Origin: Sphingomonadaceae bacterium
Lineage (GTDB): Bacteria; Pseudomonadota; Alphaproteobacteria; Sphingomonadales; Sphingomonadaceae
DNA: 38,723 nucleotides
NCBI GenBank assembly: GCA_025359685.1
Contig: JANYEY010000085.1
Coordinates: 1 to 38,723 of the forward strand
Direction of reading: 5' to 3'
The notes under the pieces were generated by a model. It was not told the DNA's origin, searched no databases, and worked only from the letters and a program-made list of their open reading frames with translations. Shown here piece after piece: positions 17,236-25,194 of the stretch. A program made the position numbers and the translations under genes. Positions within the stretch are counted from its first letter, which is position 1. The number at the start of each line of letters is the position of its first letter.

Positions 17236-17613
17236 TCAGATCAGGCAGGAGCTTAGATGGGCCAGTTCGCCCACCTGCAGCTTCGCACCTGCTGGAAGCC
17301 AGGCGGTGACTTCCTTGCGCGCGCCGAGCGCGGAAATTTGCACCACCAACCCGCTACCCGCATCAATGAAGTGGTTCTCGCTCGAAAAATCGAGCGCGAC
17401 CCCGTTCGGGCGGCGCTTGAGCAGGCACAGCGCAAGATCGACCGAACTCTTCGCCGAACTATCATCGAACACCTTGACCTTGTCGTCGGTCAGGTGCGCT
17501 TCCTGCCAATCGCGCCAGACCCATGGCCCGGCGAGCGCGACGAGCGCGGCCGCCCCGATCACCAGCATGATCCGGCGCGAGCGGCGTTGCTGTGGGTCGA
17601 TCTGGTCGGTCAA
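17236..17613 (-). CDS. Small membrane-anchored protein coupled to an L,D-transpeptidase
   Basis: This 125-residue protein probably starts at TTG 17613, which overlaps the stop of the upstream L,D-transpeptidase as TTGA. It has a basic cytoplasmic N-terminus (QQRRSRRI), one membrane helix (IMLVIGAAALVALAGPWVW) and an extracytoplasmic domain with SSVDLALCLLKRRPNGVALDF and a C-terminal LAHLSSCLI. Two Cys residues (LALCLL and SSCLI) could form a disulfide in the periplasm. No family is recognised. The coupling suggests a partner or regulator of the transpeptidase. Confidence 0.6.
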   Translation of the reverse strand: MTDQIDPQQRRSRRIMLVIGAAALVALAGPWVWRDWQEAHLTDDKVKVFDDSSAKSSVDLALCLLKRRPNGVALDFSSENHFIDAGSGLVVQISALGARKEVTAWLPAGAKLQVGELAHLSSCLI

Positions 17614-18320
17614 GCGTCGCCGATACGGTCGGCGTAGAGCAGGCGCCCGCCCGAAAGGTGCCACAGCGCCTCGTTGAACTGGTCGGGGCTCATCGCGAAG
17701 CAGCCTTCGCTGCGGCCGAGCTTGCCGAACTTGATGATGTGTTCTTCGGTCGCATAAGCGGCGGGGTGCATCACGATCGCGCGTTGGAGCGCGGCGGAAT
17801 TGTCCTGGTCCATGCCGACCAGGCGGATCGAGGTGCCGTATTTGCCCGCGTACCATTCCGCCGTGAGGTAGGCCCCGCGCGAGGTCGCTTCGGAGCCGTT
17901 CTGGTTGGAAAAGGTCTGCAGGAACCCGCTGTGCTCAGGGTCCGAACCGCGACCGTGCGCGACCAGGAACGAGCGCACCGTGCCGTTCTCAAGATTGGCG
18001 AAATGGAACCGCGGCAAGGTGCTCGGCCGGGCGAAATCGGCGATCCCGACAATGTCCTTGCGCCACAGGCGGCTGCCGGCGCGTTCAACTTCGCGTGCGG
18101 CAATGGTCAGCACCTTGCGGTCATAGGCCGGATTGGGGATCACGACGGTGGGCAGTGCCGGGGCGGCCGGAACCACGGGAGCTTCAGGTAAGGCCCCGAA
18201 AGTCTTGTCGAATTCGTCGGCGAGCGGAGAGGGTTGGCCGATCCGCGCGAGTGCGCGGCCAGGCACGGACAGCGCAGCTGCCCCGGCGATTCCACCCAGA
18301 ATCAGGTTCCGACGGTTCAT
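17610..18320 (-). CDS. L,D-transpeptidase catalytic-domain family protein (YkuD_2 type)
   Basis: The 236-residue protein starts at ATG 18320 with an N-terminus (MNRRNLILGGIAGAAALSVP) that has a twin-Arg pair plus hydrophobic stretch, so Tat or Sec export is likely. The catalytic domain has FHFANLENGTVRSFLVAHGR, FLQTFSNQNGSEATSRGAYL, IVMHPAAYATEEHI and GKLGRSEGCFAMSP, where Cys207 is the nucleophile. This matches the murein L,D-transpeptidase catalytic-domain family (PF13645 type), which differs from the YcbB-like enzyme at 15855. It is convergent with that gene. Its downstream partner is the small membrane protein joined by TTGA. Confidence 0.85.
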   Translation of the reverse strand: MNRRNLILGGIAGAAALSVPGRALARIGQPSPLADEFDKTFGALPEAPVVPAAPALPTVVIPNPAYDRKVLTIAAREVERAGSRLWRKDIVGIADFARPSTLPRFHFANLENGTVRSFLVAHGRGSDPEHSGFLQTFSNQNGSEATSRGAYLTAEWYAGKYGTSIRLVGMDQDNSAALQRAIVMHPAAYATEEHIIKFGKLGRSEGCFAMSPDQFNEALWHLSGGRLLYADRIGDA

Positions 18321-18384
18321 GGTCCCCACCATAGCGATTGTGGATAACCAAGTGCTGAACTGCAATCCAGCCAAAAACGCTGGA

Positions 18385-18888
18385 TCACTGCTGGCGCGCG
18401 CCCAACCGCGCCGTGCTGCCCAGCGCGCAAAGCGCCGCGCCATCGACCCGCATCACCGTCCATTCGTCCATCGGCCGGGCGCCGAGCGCTTGGTAGAAGC
18501 CGATCGCCGGGGCGTTCCAGTCGAGCACCGACCATTCAAGCCGGGCGCAATCCCGCTCCACCGCCAGCGCCGCGAGGTGGGCAAGTAGCGCCTTGCCCAG
18601 CCCGTTCCCGCGCGCCGCTTCGCGCACATAGAGATCTTCGAGGTAGATACCGGGTTTGCCCTCAAAGGTCGAGAAATTGTGGAAGAACAGCGCGAAGCCC
18701 TGCGCCGTGCCGTCCAGCTCGCCGATCACGACTTCGGCATAAGGCCGCGCGCCGAACAGCTTCTCGCCCAGCACCGCTGGATCGAAACGCACTTCGTGCT
18801 CAAGCTTTTCATAGATCGCCAGATCGCGGATCAGCGCGCCGATCAGCGGCAAGTCCGCGGGAACGGCGGCGCGGATAGTGAGAGTCAT
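18385..18888 (-). CDS. GNAT acetyltransferase, SSAT/thialysine type
   Basis: The 167 residues match the diamine/thialysine N-acetyltransferase group: AVPADLPLIGALIRDLAIYE at the start, FALFFHNFSTFEGKPGIYLE, LYVREAARGNGLGKALL (acetyl-CoA P-loop R-G-N-G-L-G) and DWNAPAIGFYQALGA with the Tyr general acid. It likely acetylates a diamine, polyamine or amino-acid side chain. The ATG 18888 overlaps the stop of the EamA exporter gene as ATGA, so the two are translated together. Confidence 0.88.
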   Translation of the reverse strand: MTLTIRAAVPADLPLIGALIRDLAIYEKLEHEVRFDPAVLGEKLFGARPYAEVVIGELDGTAQGFALFFHNFSTFEGKPGIYLEDLYVREAARGNGLGKALLAHLAALAVERDCARLEWSVLDWNAPAIGFYQALGARPMDEWTVMRVDGAALCALGSTARLGARQQ

Positions 18889-19775
18889 GTCTGCTTCCTC
18901 AATCGCGGCCACAGCACACCGACTGCCAGCCCGGCCATCACCAGCGCAACGGCCGCCAGCTTCCACGTCTGCAGCGGTTCACCCAGCACCAGCGCCGACG
19001 TCGCGAGGCCGAACACCGGGACCAGCAATGACAGCGGCGCGACCTGGCCTGCCGAATGCCGCGCCAGCAGCCAGCCCCACACCCCGTAACCGAACATCGT
19101 ATTGCCGACCGATTGCCACACCACTGCGCCCCAGGTCTTCCAGTCTGCAGCGGCGATCCCAGCCGACATCCGCGGCCAGCCTTCGAGCGCGAGCGCGAAG
19201 GCAAGCAGCGGCGGTATGGCAAACAGGCTCGACCAGACGACATAGCCCAGCATGTTGACGCTGCCCGCCGCGCGCGCGACCATGTTGCCCCCGGCCCAGC
19301 TCGCCGCAGCGCAGAGCACCAGGAACAGCCCCAGCGGCGTCGCGCTAGCATCGGTGTGGAGCGCGATCAGCGCGATCCCGGCGCTGGCCAGCAGCAAAGC
19401 AGCGATCTGGTAGCGCGCGACCTTTTCACCGTTCAGCCACACCGCCATTCCGATGGTGAAGAAGGCTTGCGCCTGCACCACCAACGACGCCAGACCGGGG
19501 GTGATATCGGCGCGCATCGCGGTGAACAGCAGGCCAAACTGCCCCGCCCCGATCAGCACGCCATATGCCGCCAGATTGCGCCACGGCACCTTGGGACGCG
19601 GAACAAACAAGGCCATCGGCGCGAAGGCCAGGGTGAAGCGCAGCAGCGCCAAGGTCAGCGGCGGCAGATGCACCAGCGCGAACTTGATGATCACGAAGTT
19701 CGAACCCCACACCGCGGTAACCGCAAGCGCAAGCAAGAGGTGGAGCGGGGGCAGGCCATGGCGGTGCGCAGTCAT
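18885..19775 (-). CDS. EamA (DMT) family exporter
   Basis: The 296-residue transporter has ten predicted helices formed by two EamA repeats. The first begins LLLALAVTAVWGSNFVIIKF, with the typical WG-SNF, and the second has ASWAGGNMVARAAG. The C-terminal half contains WLLARHSAGQVAPLSLLVPV and VLGEPL, the classic EamA helix-9 signature. Family members export amino acids and metabolites; the substrate is unknown. It is the first gene of a two-gene unit with the SSAT-like GNAT (ATGA), so the acetylated and exported compounds may be related. Confidence 0.88.
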   Translation of the reverse strand: MTAHRHGLPPLHLLLALAVTAVWGSNFVIIKFALVHLPPLTLALLRFTLAFAPMALFVPRPKVPWRNLAAYGVLIGAGQFGLLFTAMRADITPGLASLVVQAQAFFTIGMAVWLNGEKVARYQIAALLLASAGIALIALHTDASATPLGLFLVLCAAASWAGGNMVARAAGSVNMLGYVVWSSLFAIPPLLAFALALEGWPRMSAGIAAADWKTWGAVVWQSVGNTMFGYGVWGWLLARHSAGQVAPLSLLVPVFGLATSALVLGEPLQTWKLAAVALVMAGLAVGVLWPRLRKQT

Positions 19776-19807
19776 CCCGCGCGCCCTAGTCGATCAATCA
19801 GCGCTTG

Positions 19808-20326
19808 TCAGTCCCCAGTGGTTCCGCGCGCGCGGATCACCATGGTGTCACCCTTGAGCTCGACCGCGCCGAGCTGGCGCAGCACCGATTGACCGAGCAG
19901 GTTGACCGAAAGGTCGCGCACCACCACCGCGTTCACATTGTGCAGCGTGGTGCCGCCAACCTCGACCTCGTCGAGCGTCACCCGGGCGCCGTAACCCACC
20001 CCCGAAGCGGTCTGCATCACCGGCTGGAAATCGTCGGGCGACACATTGAGGTTGAGGTTCGCCGCCTCTTCCTCGGTCAGTGCAACCATATCGGCGCCGG
20101 TATCGACCAGGAAGTTGACCGAATTGCCGTTGACCCCCGCATCGAGGCGGAACTGGCCGGAACCGTCGCGGCGCAGCATCATGGCGTCGGTTTCGTGCCT
20201 CGCGGCCTTGTGCGTCGCCGCTGCCACCGGCGCGGGCGCATCACCGCCGGCGCGCGGCGCAAGGAACGCTGCGACCATGCACATCGCGCCGATTGCAAAC
20301 AGGGCTATGCCGTAAAGCCGGGTCAT
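19808..20326 (-). CDS. Membrane-anchored retropepsin-like aspartic protease
   Basis: The 172-residue protein has an N-terminal helix (LYGIALFAIGAMCMVAAFLA), an Ala/Thr linker and a retropepsin-like domain with FRLDAGVNGNSVNFLVDTGA. The catalytic Asp is in LVDTGAD, and the family strands VGYGARVTLDEVEVGGTTL and NLLGQSVLRQLG follow. This is the TIGR02281-type clan AA protease common in alphaproteobacteria. It acts as a dimer, probably in the periplasm; substrates are unknown. ATG 20326 is preferred; an ATG four codons upstream is possible. It sits immediately downstream of ispG on the same strand, with no detected link in function. Confidence 0.88.
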   Translation of the reverse strand: MTRLYGIALFAIGAMCMVAAFLAPRAGGDAPAPVAAATHKAARHETDAMMLRRDGSGQFRLDAGVNGNSVNFLVDTGADMVALTEEEAANLNLNVSPDDFQPVMQTASGVGYGARVTLDEVEVGGTTLHNVNAVVVRDLSVNLLGQSVLRQLGAVELKGDTMVIRARGTTGD

Positions 20327-20361
20327 GGCGGGCAGCATAGCCGCCCAGCCTTACCGAAAGC

Positions 20362-21501
20362 TTAGGCCGCCTTGCCGTGGGTCACGTCCATGCTGACCGA
20401 GCCCCCCGCCTCGATCTCGGCAGCCTTGGCTTCAACCAGACTGACGATGTGCCCGATCATGTCCGCATCCTGCACGTGGTGGTCGGTCACCCCGGAGAGG
20501 TAGACCATGTGCTTGCCGTTGCCGCCGCCGGTGATGCCGATATCGGTCTCGCGCGCTTCGCCGGGGCCGTTGACCACGCAGCCGAGCACCGAGAGCGACA
20601 TCGGGGTCTTGATGTGGCTCAGCGCGTCTTCGAGCGCCTGGACGGTGCGGATCACGTCAAAGCCTTGCCGTGCGCAGCTGGGGCAGGAGACGACGCGGAC
20701 CCCGCGGGTGCGCAGGCCCAAGGACTTGAGGATCTCGTAGCCGACCCGGACTTCTTCCTCGGGCTCGGCCGAGAGCGAGACGCGGATCGTGTCGCCGATC
20801 CCCGCCCACAGCAGGTTGCCCATCCCGATGCTCGACTTGACCGTGCCGCCGATCAGCCCACCGGCCTCGGTGATGCCCAGGTGCAGCGGGCAGTCGACCG
20901 TTTCGGCGAGCTGCATGTAGGCCGCGACCGCCAGGAACACGTCGCTGGCCTTCACCGCGACCTTGTATTCGTGGAAATCGTGGTCCTGCAGCAGCTTGAT
21001 ATGATCGAGCGCAGATTCGACCAATGCCTCTGGGCAGGGTTCGCCGTATTTTTCGAGCAAGTCCTTCTCAAGGCTCCCGGCGTTGACCCCGATGCGGATC
21101 GCGCAGCCGTTAGCCTTGGCCGCGCGGACAACTTCGGCGACGCGCTCGCTTGAGCCGATATTGCCGGGGTTGATCCGCAGGCACGCGGCGCCCGCGTCAG
21201 CCGCTTCGAGCGCACGTTTGTAGTGGAAATGGATGTCGGCGATGATCGGCACGCGCGCCGCGCGGACGATTTTGCCCAGCGCCGCAGTGCTGGCTTCATC
21301 AGGGCAGGAGACGCGGATCAGGTCGGCGCCCGCCTCCTCGCAGCGGCGGATCTGGTCGATCGTTGCGGCGGCATCGCTGGTCAGCGTGTTGGTCATGGTC
21401 TGTACGGTAATCGGCGCATCACCGCCAACGGGCACGGAGCCAACCATGATCTGGCGCGAGGTACGGCGCGCGATATCGCGCCAGGGTCTGATCGAGGACA
21501 T
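20362..21501 (-). CDS. ispG: 4-hydroxy-3-methylbut-2-enyl diphosphate synthase IspG (GcpE)
   Basis: This enzyme carries out the penultimate step of the MEP isoprenoid pathway, converting MEcPP to HMBPP with a 4Fe-4S cluster. The 379 residues are full length for the bacterial short form. The TIM-barrel half has [36 protein letters not shown] and LRINPGNIG. The C-terminal cluster domain has CPSC (Cys273, Cys276), Cys308 in GCVVNGPGE and Glu315, the four family ligands. The start is ATG 21501; the longer frame upstream is shadow sequence. Carotenoid or quinone synthesis would draw on its product, though only one CrtI-like gene lies in the window. Confidence 0.96.
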   Translation of the reverse strand: MSSIRPWRDIARRTSRQIMVGSVPVGGDAPITVQTMTNTLTSDAAATIDQIRRCEEAGADLIRVSCPDEASTAALGKIVRAARVPIIADIHFHYKRALEAADAGAACLRINPGNIGSSERVAEVVRAAKANGCAIRIGVNAGSLEKDLLEKYGEPCPEALVESALDHIKLLQDHDFHEYKVAVKASDVFLAVAAYMQLAETVDCPLHLGITEAGGLIGGTVKSSIGMGNLLWAGIGDTIRVSLSAEPEEEVRVGYEILKSLGLRTRGVRVVSCPSCARQGFDVIRTVQALEDALSHIKTPMSLSVLGCVVNGPGEARETDIGITGGGNGKHMVYLSGVTDHHVQDADMIGHIVSLVEAKAAEIEAGGSVSMDVTHGKAA

Positions 21502-21557
21502 GGCCGCGCATATAGGGCGCGGCGGGTTCGGCGGCAAATGGTCTTGGCGTGCAGGGT

Positions 21558-22079
21558 CTAAAGCAGTTTCGAGAACAGGAATTCCTCGTCGATCTGCTCG
21601 CCCACCTTGAACGTGACGTCGGCGATCTTCTCGAAGCCACAGCGCTGATAGAACCGTTGCGCCCCGTGATTGCCCGAATAGACCGAAAGCTGGACCTCGT
21701 CGGCCCCGGCGGCGCGGAAGGCGGCCATAGCCCAGTCCATCAGCGCGCTGCCCACCCCGCTGCCGGTGGCCGATGCGGCGGCATAGAGCTGCTTCAGTTC
21801 CATCGCGCGCACACCCCGCGCATGGCCGGGCCAGCCGCATTTGTAGCCGATCTTGCAGAAGGCAATTGGCTCACCCCCACGTTCGGCCACCTGCATCGCG
21901 CCGTCGGGATCGGCGATGAGTGCGGCGGTCGCTTCTTCGGACTTGGCCTGGCTCAGGAACGCGGCAAGGTCCGTCTCGGAATAGAGGTGCGCGAAGGCGT
22001 CGACGAAGCTGGCCCGGGCCAGCCTGGTCAAACCGGGGACATCGGCCGGAATGGCCGGGCGGAGAAGTAGATCGGTCAA
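21558..22079 (-). CDS. GNAT acetyltransferase
   Basis: The 173-residue protein has [20 protein letters not shown] at the N-terminus, [20 protein letters not shown] as the acetyl-CoA loop and [20 protein letters not shown] as the conserved C-terminal beta-alpha. The substrate is unknown. The likely start is TTG 22079, which overlaps the stop of the next GNAT gene as TTGA; the frame upstream to 22139 is out-of-frame shadow of that gene. The two GNAT genes probably arose as a co-transcribed pair. Confidence 0.83.
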   Translation of the reverse strand: MTDLLLRPAIPADVPGLTRLARASFVDAFAHLYSETDLAAFLSQAKSEEATAALIADPDGAMQVAERGGEPIAFCKIGYKCGWPGHARGVRAMELKQLYAAASATGSGVGSALMDWAMAAFRAAGADEVQLSVYSGNHGAQRFYQRCGFEKIADVTFKVGEQIDEEFLFSKLL

Positions 22080-22543
22080 AGCGTCCTCGTCATGCAGATG
22101 CTGAAGGGGTCTTCGGAATAGTCGCCGAACGGCGGGCATTCGGCAAAGTCGTGGTTTTCGTACAGTCGCCGTGCGGGCAGAAACGCCTCGGGCCGCCCGG
22201 TTTCGAGACTGACCCGGGTATAGCCGCGCGCCCGTGCCTCGGCCAGGAGGTGCGCAAGGATCGCCTTGCCCGCGCCTTGCCCGCGATAATCGGGATGCGC
22301 GCGCATCGATTTAAGCTCGCCGTGCTCCGGATCGAGCTGCTTGAGCGCCCCGCAGGCGGCCAGCCGCGCGCCATCCCAAGCGGCGTAAAAGGTCACGTCG
22401 GGCGCGCGCAGCCGTGTGATCGGCATGGCGTGGACGCTTTCGGGCGGTGACCATTGGTGCATCTCGTCGAGATGCAATTGCAGAAGCGCGGCCACTTCAG
22501 GACCGCACAGGTCGTCCGTGCGAATTTCAAATTCGGCGATCAT
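22076..22543 (-). CDS. GNAT acetyltransferase (PhnO/YjaB-like)
   Basis: The 155-residue enzyme has EIRTDDLCGPEVAALLQLHL at the start, AACGALKQLDPEHGELKSMR in the core, and HPDYRGQGAGKAILAHLL (acetyl-CoA loop R-G-Q-G-A-G). The C-terminal helix-strand is ARRLYENHDFAECPPFGDY, with the Tyr of the family. This GNAT group often acetylates amino acids or small amines; no specific substrate is readable. ATG 22543 is preferred over the upstream in-frame start at 22573. It is first in a two-gene leftward unit with the GNAT at 21558 (TTGA junction). Confidence 0.83.
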   Translation of the reverse strand: MIAEFEIRTDDLCGPEVAALLQLHLDEMHQWSPPESVHAMPITRLRAPDVTFYAAWDGARLAACGALKQLDPEHGELKSMRAHPDYRGQGAGKAILAHLLAEARARGYTRVSLETGRPEAFLPARRLYENHDFAECPPFGDYSEDPFSICMTRTL

Positions 22544-22727
22544 GGCCAGTTCTTGCCGGACCGAAATGAGCACCGCAAGTGGGCTTTGACTCTGACGTCA
22601 TGGAGGCATAGCCTTTGCATCGCTTGGGGCGGGATTTTGAAATGATCCGGGGTCGCCCCTCTCCGAGTAATAGACGTGACACTGCCCAAGATCCCTTGGC
22701 GGGCGCGTCGAACAGGAGGAAGCATCA

Positions 22728-23171
22728 ATGAATGCATATCGCAAAACGGCCGTCATGGCCGCATCGCTCGCGCTAGCCTGGTCGGTTCCGGGTATGGCCC
22801 AGACCGATCCGTTTGTGCCCGGCGACTATGTCGAAGTCAGTTCGGTAACGATCGATGATGGGCATGGCCTTGATTATGCGCAATTCCTCGCCAGCGAATG
22901 GCGCGGACGGCAAGAATTCGCCAAGAAGCAGGGCTGGATCGATGGCTATGAAGTGCTGGCCAACGTCAATGCGCGCAATGGCGAGCCAGATCTGATTCTG
23001 GTCGTGCGTTACAAGTCACTGCCCGATGCTGCCGAGCAGCTAAAGCGCGACGATGCGATGCGAGCTTACAACAAGCAGACCGACGCGCAGATGCAGGCTG
23101 CATCGGGCGACCGGGCCAAGTTCCGCCACCTGGTCGGCTCGCAGCTGTGGCAGGAGCTGAAATTCAAGTAA
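22728..23171 (+). CDS. Exported protein of unknown function
   Basis: This 147-residue protein has a Sec signal peptide (AVMAASLALAWSVPGMAQ, cleavage near residue 25). A mature domain of about 120 residues follows, with VPGDYVEVSSVTIDDGHGLD, DAAEQLKRDDAMRAYN and FRHLVGSQLWQELKFK. It appears to be a periplasmic or secreted alpha/beta protein resembling the ferredoxin-like/DABB type, but I do not recognise a family. The ribosome binding site AGGAGGA (22714-22720) seven bases before ATG is the strongest in the window, implying high expression. It stands alone and is followed by a hairpin terminator. It is divergent from the GNAT pair, so the 184-base gap before it must hold its promoter; I could not define one. 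Confidence 0.78.
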   Translation: MNAYRKTAVMAASLALAWSVPGMAQTDPFVPGDYVEVSSVTIDDGHGLDYAQFLASEWRGRQEFAKKQGWIDGYEVLANVNARNGEPDLILVVRYKSLPDAAEQLKRDDAMRAYNKQTDAQMQAASGDRAKFRHLVGSQLWQELKFK

Positions 23172-23179
23172 CGACCTGA

Positions 23180-23227
23180 CATGCGGTTGAGGCTGGTGGC
23201 CATGCGCTGCCAGCCTCAACCGGCATG
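23180..23227. terminator. Long hairpin between convergent genes
   Basis: GGTTGAGGCTGG (23185-23196) pairs perfectly with CCAGCCTCAACC (23210-23221). CATGC (23180-23184) and GCATG (23223-23227) extend the stem past a one-base bulge, giving about 17 pairs with a 13-base loop. It terminates the exported-protein gene and overlaps the last codons of the leftward RDD gene. No T-run follows. Confidence 0.7.
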
Positions 23228-24139
23228 CTTGTCGGCCTTGCGCTTGCCCATCCGCATGCCGCCTTCGAGCCGGGCGCGCAGCTGGGTGTAATAGGCTTCG
23301 AGGAACGCGCGCTCGTCGCCCGAACCGGGGTTCCAGCCGAGCTTGCGGCAGATCGCTTCGTGCACTGCAGCCATCGCTTCGGGCCGGCCATCGCGGAGCA
23401 CGCGTTCCAGCGTCTGCAGCTCATATTCGCCGTAGATCGCCAGCTCTTCGTCGGCGAATTTGTAAGATGCGCCGGTGGTCTCGCTGGTCCCGCTTGTTGC
23501 GGCGCGGCCGGTGCTGAGCGCATCGGCAAGTTTCAAACGACGCGCTTCGACCACCCAGCTGCCAGCGACCAGGTCGCCTGCGCGGAGCCGGTCGCGGTTG
23601 AACATCGGAAACAGCGCGAAGACTGCCAGCCAGCCGAACACCAGCCAGTCGGCCAGACCCCCGCCCGACAGCGAAAACAGCGCGACCAGCGGCAGGGTGA
23701 TCTCGACATCGCGCAGCAGGTTGCGCGCCAGCACCATTTCGGTGGTTAGCCGCCCGCCATCGCGCGCCGCCACCCTGATCCCGGTCATCCGCTTACCCGG
23801 GGTCGCGCCGCGCGGGCCAAGCTCGAAGAACAGGAAGTAGGCGTGGCGCAGCAGGAACAGGAAGGCGATGTAGAGGATCAGTGCGAACTGCACCACAGGC
23901 GGCATGTTCGGCCCGCCTTTGCCGAGTTTCAGCGGCGAAACCGCCATTAACTTGCCGCCGATGTACGCCAGCGCGATGGTGGCGATGATGATCGTCAGGA
24001 AGATGATCGCAAGATCGATCAGCAGCGCGCCAAAGCGGGTCCCGCGGCTAGCCAGCGTGACCGGCAGCGCGATCCCTTCGGGCGTGATCAGCACCCGGCG
24101 GCGGTCGCCCCGCTTCGGCTTGGCGGCAGCATCGCTCAT
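23216..24139 (-). CDS. RDD family membrane protein, sixth gene of MoxR operon
   Basis: The 307-residue protein has an RDD domain: Arg in ASRGTRFGALLIDLAIIFLT, Asp pairs, and ELGPRGATPGKRMTGIRV, with about four membrane helices in the first 200 residues. A soluble C-terminal region follows (about 215-307) with DEELAIYGEYELQTLERVLR and a Lys-rich end. RDD proteins act as Na+/Li+(K+)/H+ antiporters in one case but are mostly uncharacterised. The C-terminal extension is longer than in minimal RDD proteins. The start overlaps the SpoIIM-like stop by 4 bases. Confidence 0.88.
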   Translation of the reverse strand: MSDAAAKPKRGDRRRVLITPEGIALPVTLASRGTRFGALLIDLAIIFLTIIIATIALAYIGGKLMAVSPLKLGKGGPNMPPVVQFALILYIAFLFLLRHAYFLFFELGPRGATPGKRMTGIRVAARDGGRLTTEMVLARNLLRDVEITLPLVALFSLSGGGLADWLVFGWLAVFALFPMFNRDRLRAGDLVAGSWVVEARRLKLADALSTGRAATSGTSETTGASYKFADEELAIYGEYELQTLERVLRDGRPEAMAAVHEAICRKLGWNPGSGDERAFLEAYYTQLRARLEGGMRMGKRKADKHAG

Positions 24140-25194
24140 TCGCTCTCGCTTCCCGCCGGGGTGCGGCGGAACAGGAAGAAGTAGACCAGCCAGAAGGTCA
24201 GCATGCCGTAGCCCACCACCAGCCGGGCGGTGGTATCGTCGATCAGTTGGCGGCCGAGCCCTTCGAGCATCCCGGCGATCACCAGCATCAACACTACGCC
24301 TGCCATCACCGTGGCGGTGCGCTGCCCCGCCGCAGCAGCGGCTTCGAGCACCGAGCGCGTCCCCGGGAACGCCATCGAGCGGCCGATATGCAGGCCCGCC
24401 GCCCCCGAAATCAGGATTGCGAAAAGTTCAGTAGTGCCGTGGATCGACAGCCAGCCGACCGCATCGAGGGTCAGCCCCTGGCCATGATACAGCCACAGGA
24501 TCGCACCCAGCATCGTGGTGTTCTGGATCAGCATCAACAGCGGCGGGACCCCGAAGGCAAAGCCCAGTGCAAAGCACAGGATCGCGATCCCCGCATTGTG
24601 GCTGAACAGGCCTGCGGCAAACACGCTGAGCCCGTTCTGGTCCTGGTTGCCGAACAGCGTGCCCTTCAGCACATCATGGCTGGCGCCGGGCATGCGCAAG
24701 TCGCCCGGATCGATCGGCATCATCGCATAGTACCAGTCGGGATCGGCGGCGCAGAGCTTCCAGCCGATCACCGTGCCCGCCGCCATCAGCACGAAAGCGA
24801 CCAGCAGTTCGGGCCAGATGCTGCGCACCGCGCGGCTCCATTCGCCGCCGAAGAACCGCGCGAGCCACGACCACAGCGTGGTGCGCGGGCCATAGACGAG
24901 GAACCAGGCGCGCTGGACCAGGCTTTCAAGATAGGCCAGCGTCGCCGCATCGAGCGAGGTTTCACGCGCGACCGACAGGCTGGAGGCGACGGTGCGGTAA
25001 AGCACCGGCAGTTCGAGCACGTCAGCATCCGAAATGCGCCGCAGCCGGCCTTTCTCCATGCGGGTGACGATCGCTTCCAATCGCTTCCAGTCACCCTCGC
25101 GTTCCTGACGGAAGCGATCGGAGCGCAGCACCGCAGCTTCGATTGCGGCTTCATCACTGGCTTGGCGGCCGGTCAGGCGGGAGAAGATCGCCAT
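24136..25194 (-). CDS. SpoIIM/DUF95 family membrane protein
   Basis: The 352-residue protein has a soluble N-terminus (about 1-115), then about six membrane helices. DUF95 signatures are AFVLMAAGTVIGWKLC, HNAGIAILCFALGFAFGVPP and STTELFAI-like (HGTTELFAILISGAAGLHIG). The name comes from a Bacillus engulfment protein, but non-spore-formers carry this family next to MoxR/DUF58 genes, so no sporulation role is implied. It overlaps the DUF58 stop by one base (TGATG) and the RDD start as ATGA. Confidence 0.88.
   Translation of the reverse strand: MAIFSRLTGRQASDEAAIEAAVLRSDRFRQEREGDWKRLEAIVTRMEKGRLRRISDADVLELPVLYRTVASSLSVARETSLDAATLAYLESLVQRAWFLVYGPRTTLWSWLARFFGGEWSRAVRSIWPELLVAFVLMAAGTVIGWKLCAADPDWYYAMMPIDPGDLRMPGASHDVLKGTLFGNQDQNGLSVFAAGLFSHNAGIAILCFALGFAFGVPPLLMLIQNTTMLGAILWLYHGQGLTLDAVGWLSIHGTTELFAILISGAAGLHIGRSMAFPGTRSVLEAAAAAGQRTATVMAGVVLMLVIAGMLEGLGRQLIDDTTARLVVGYGMLTFWLVYFFLFRRTPAGSESE

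Noticed and set aside
22630..22720. Possible promoter (TTGAAA ... TAATAG) before the exported protein
   Set aside because: The spacer is 25 bases, too long for sigma-70, and I could not match another sigma class with confidence.
24136..25194. SpoIIM-like gene as evidence of sporulation
   Set aside because: The family occurs widely in non-sporulating bacteria next to MoxR/DUF58 genes, and no other sporulation gene is present.
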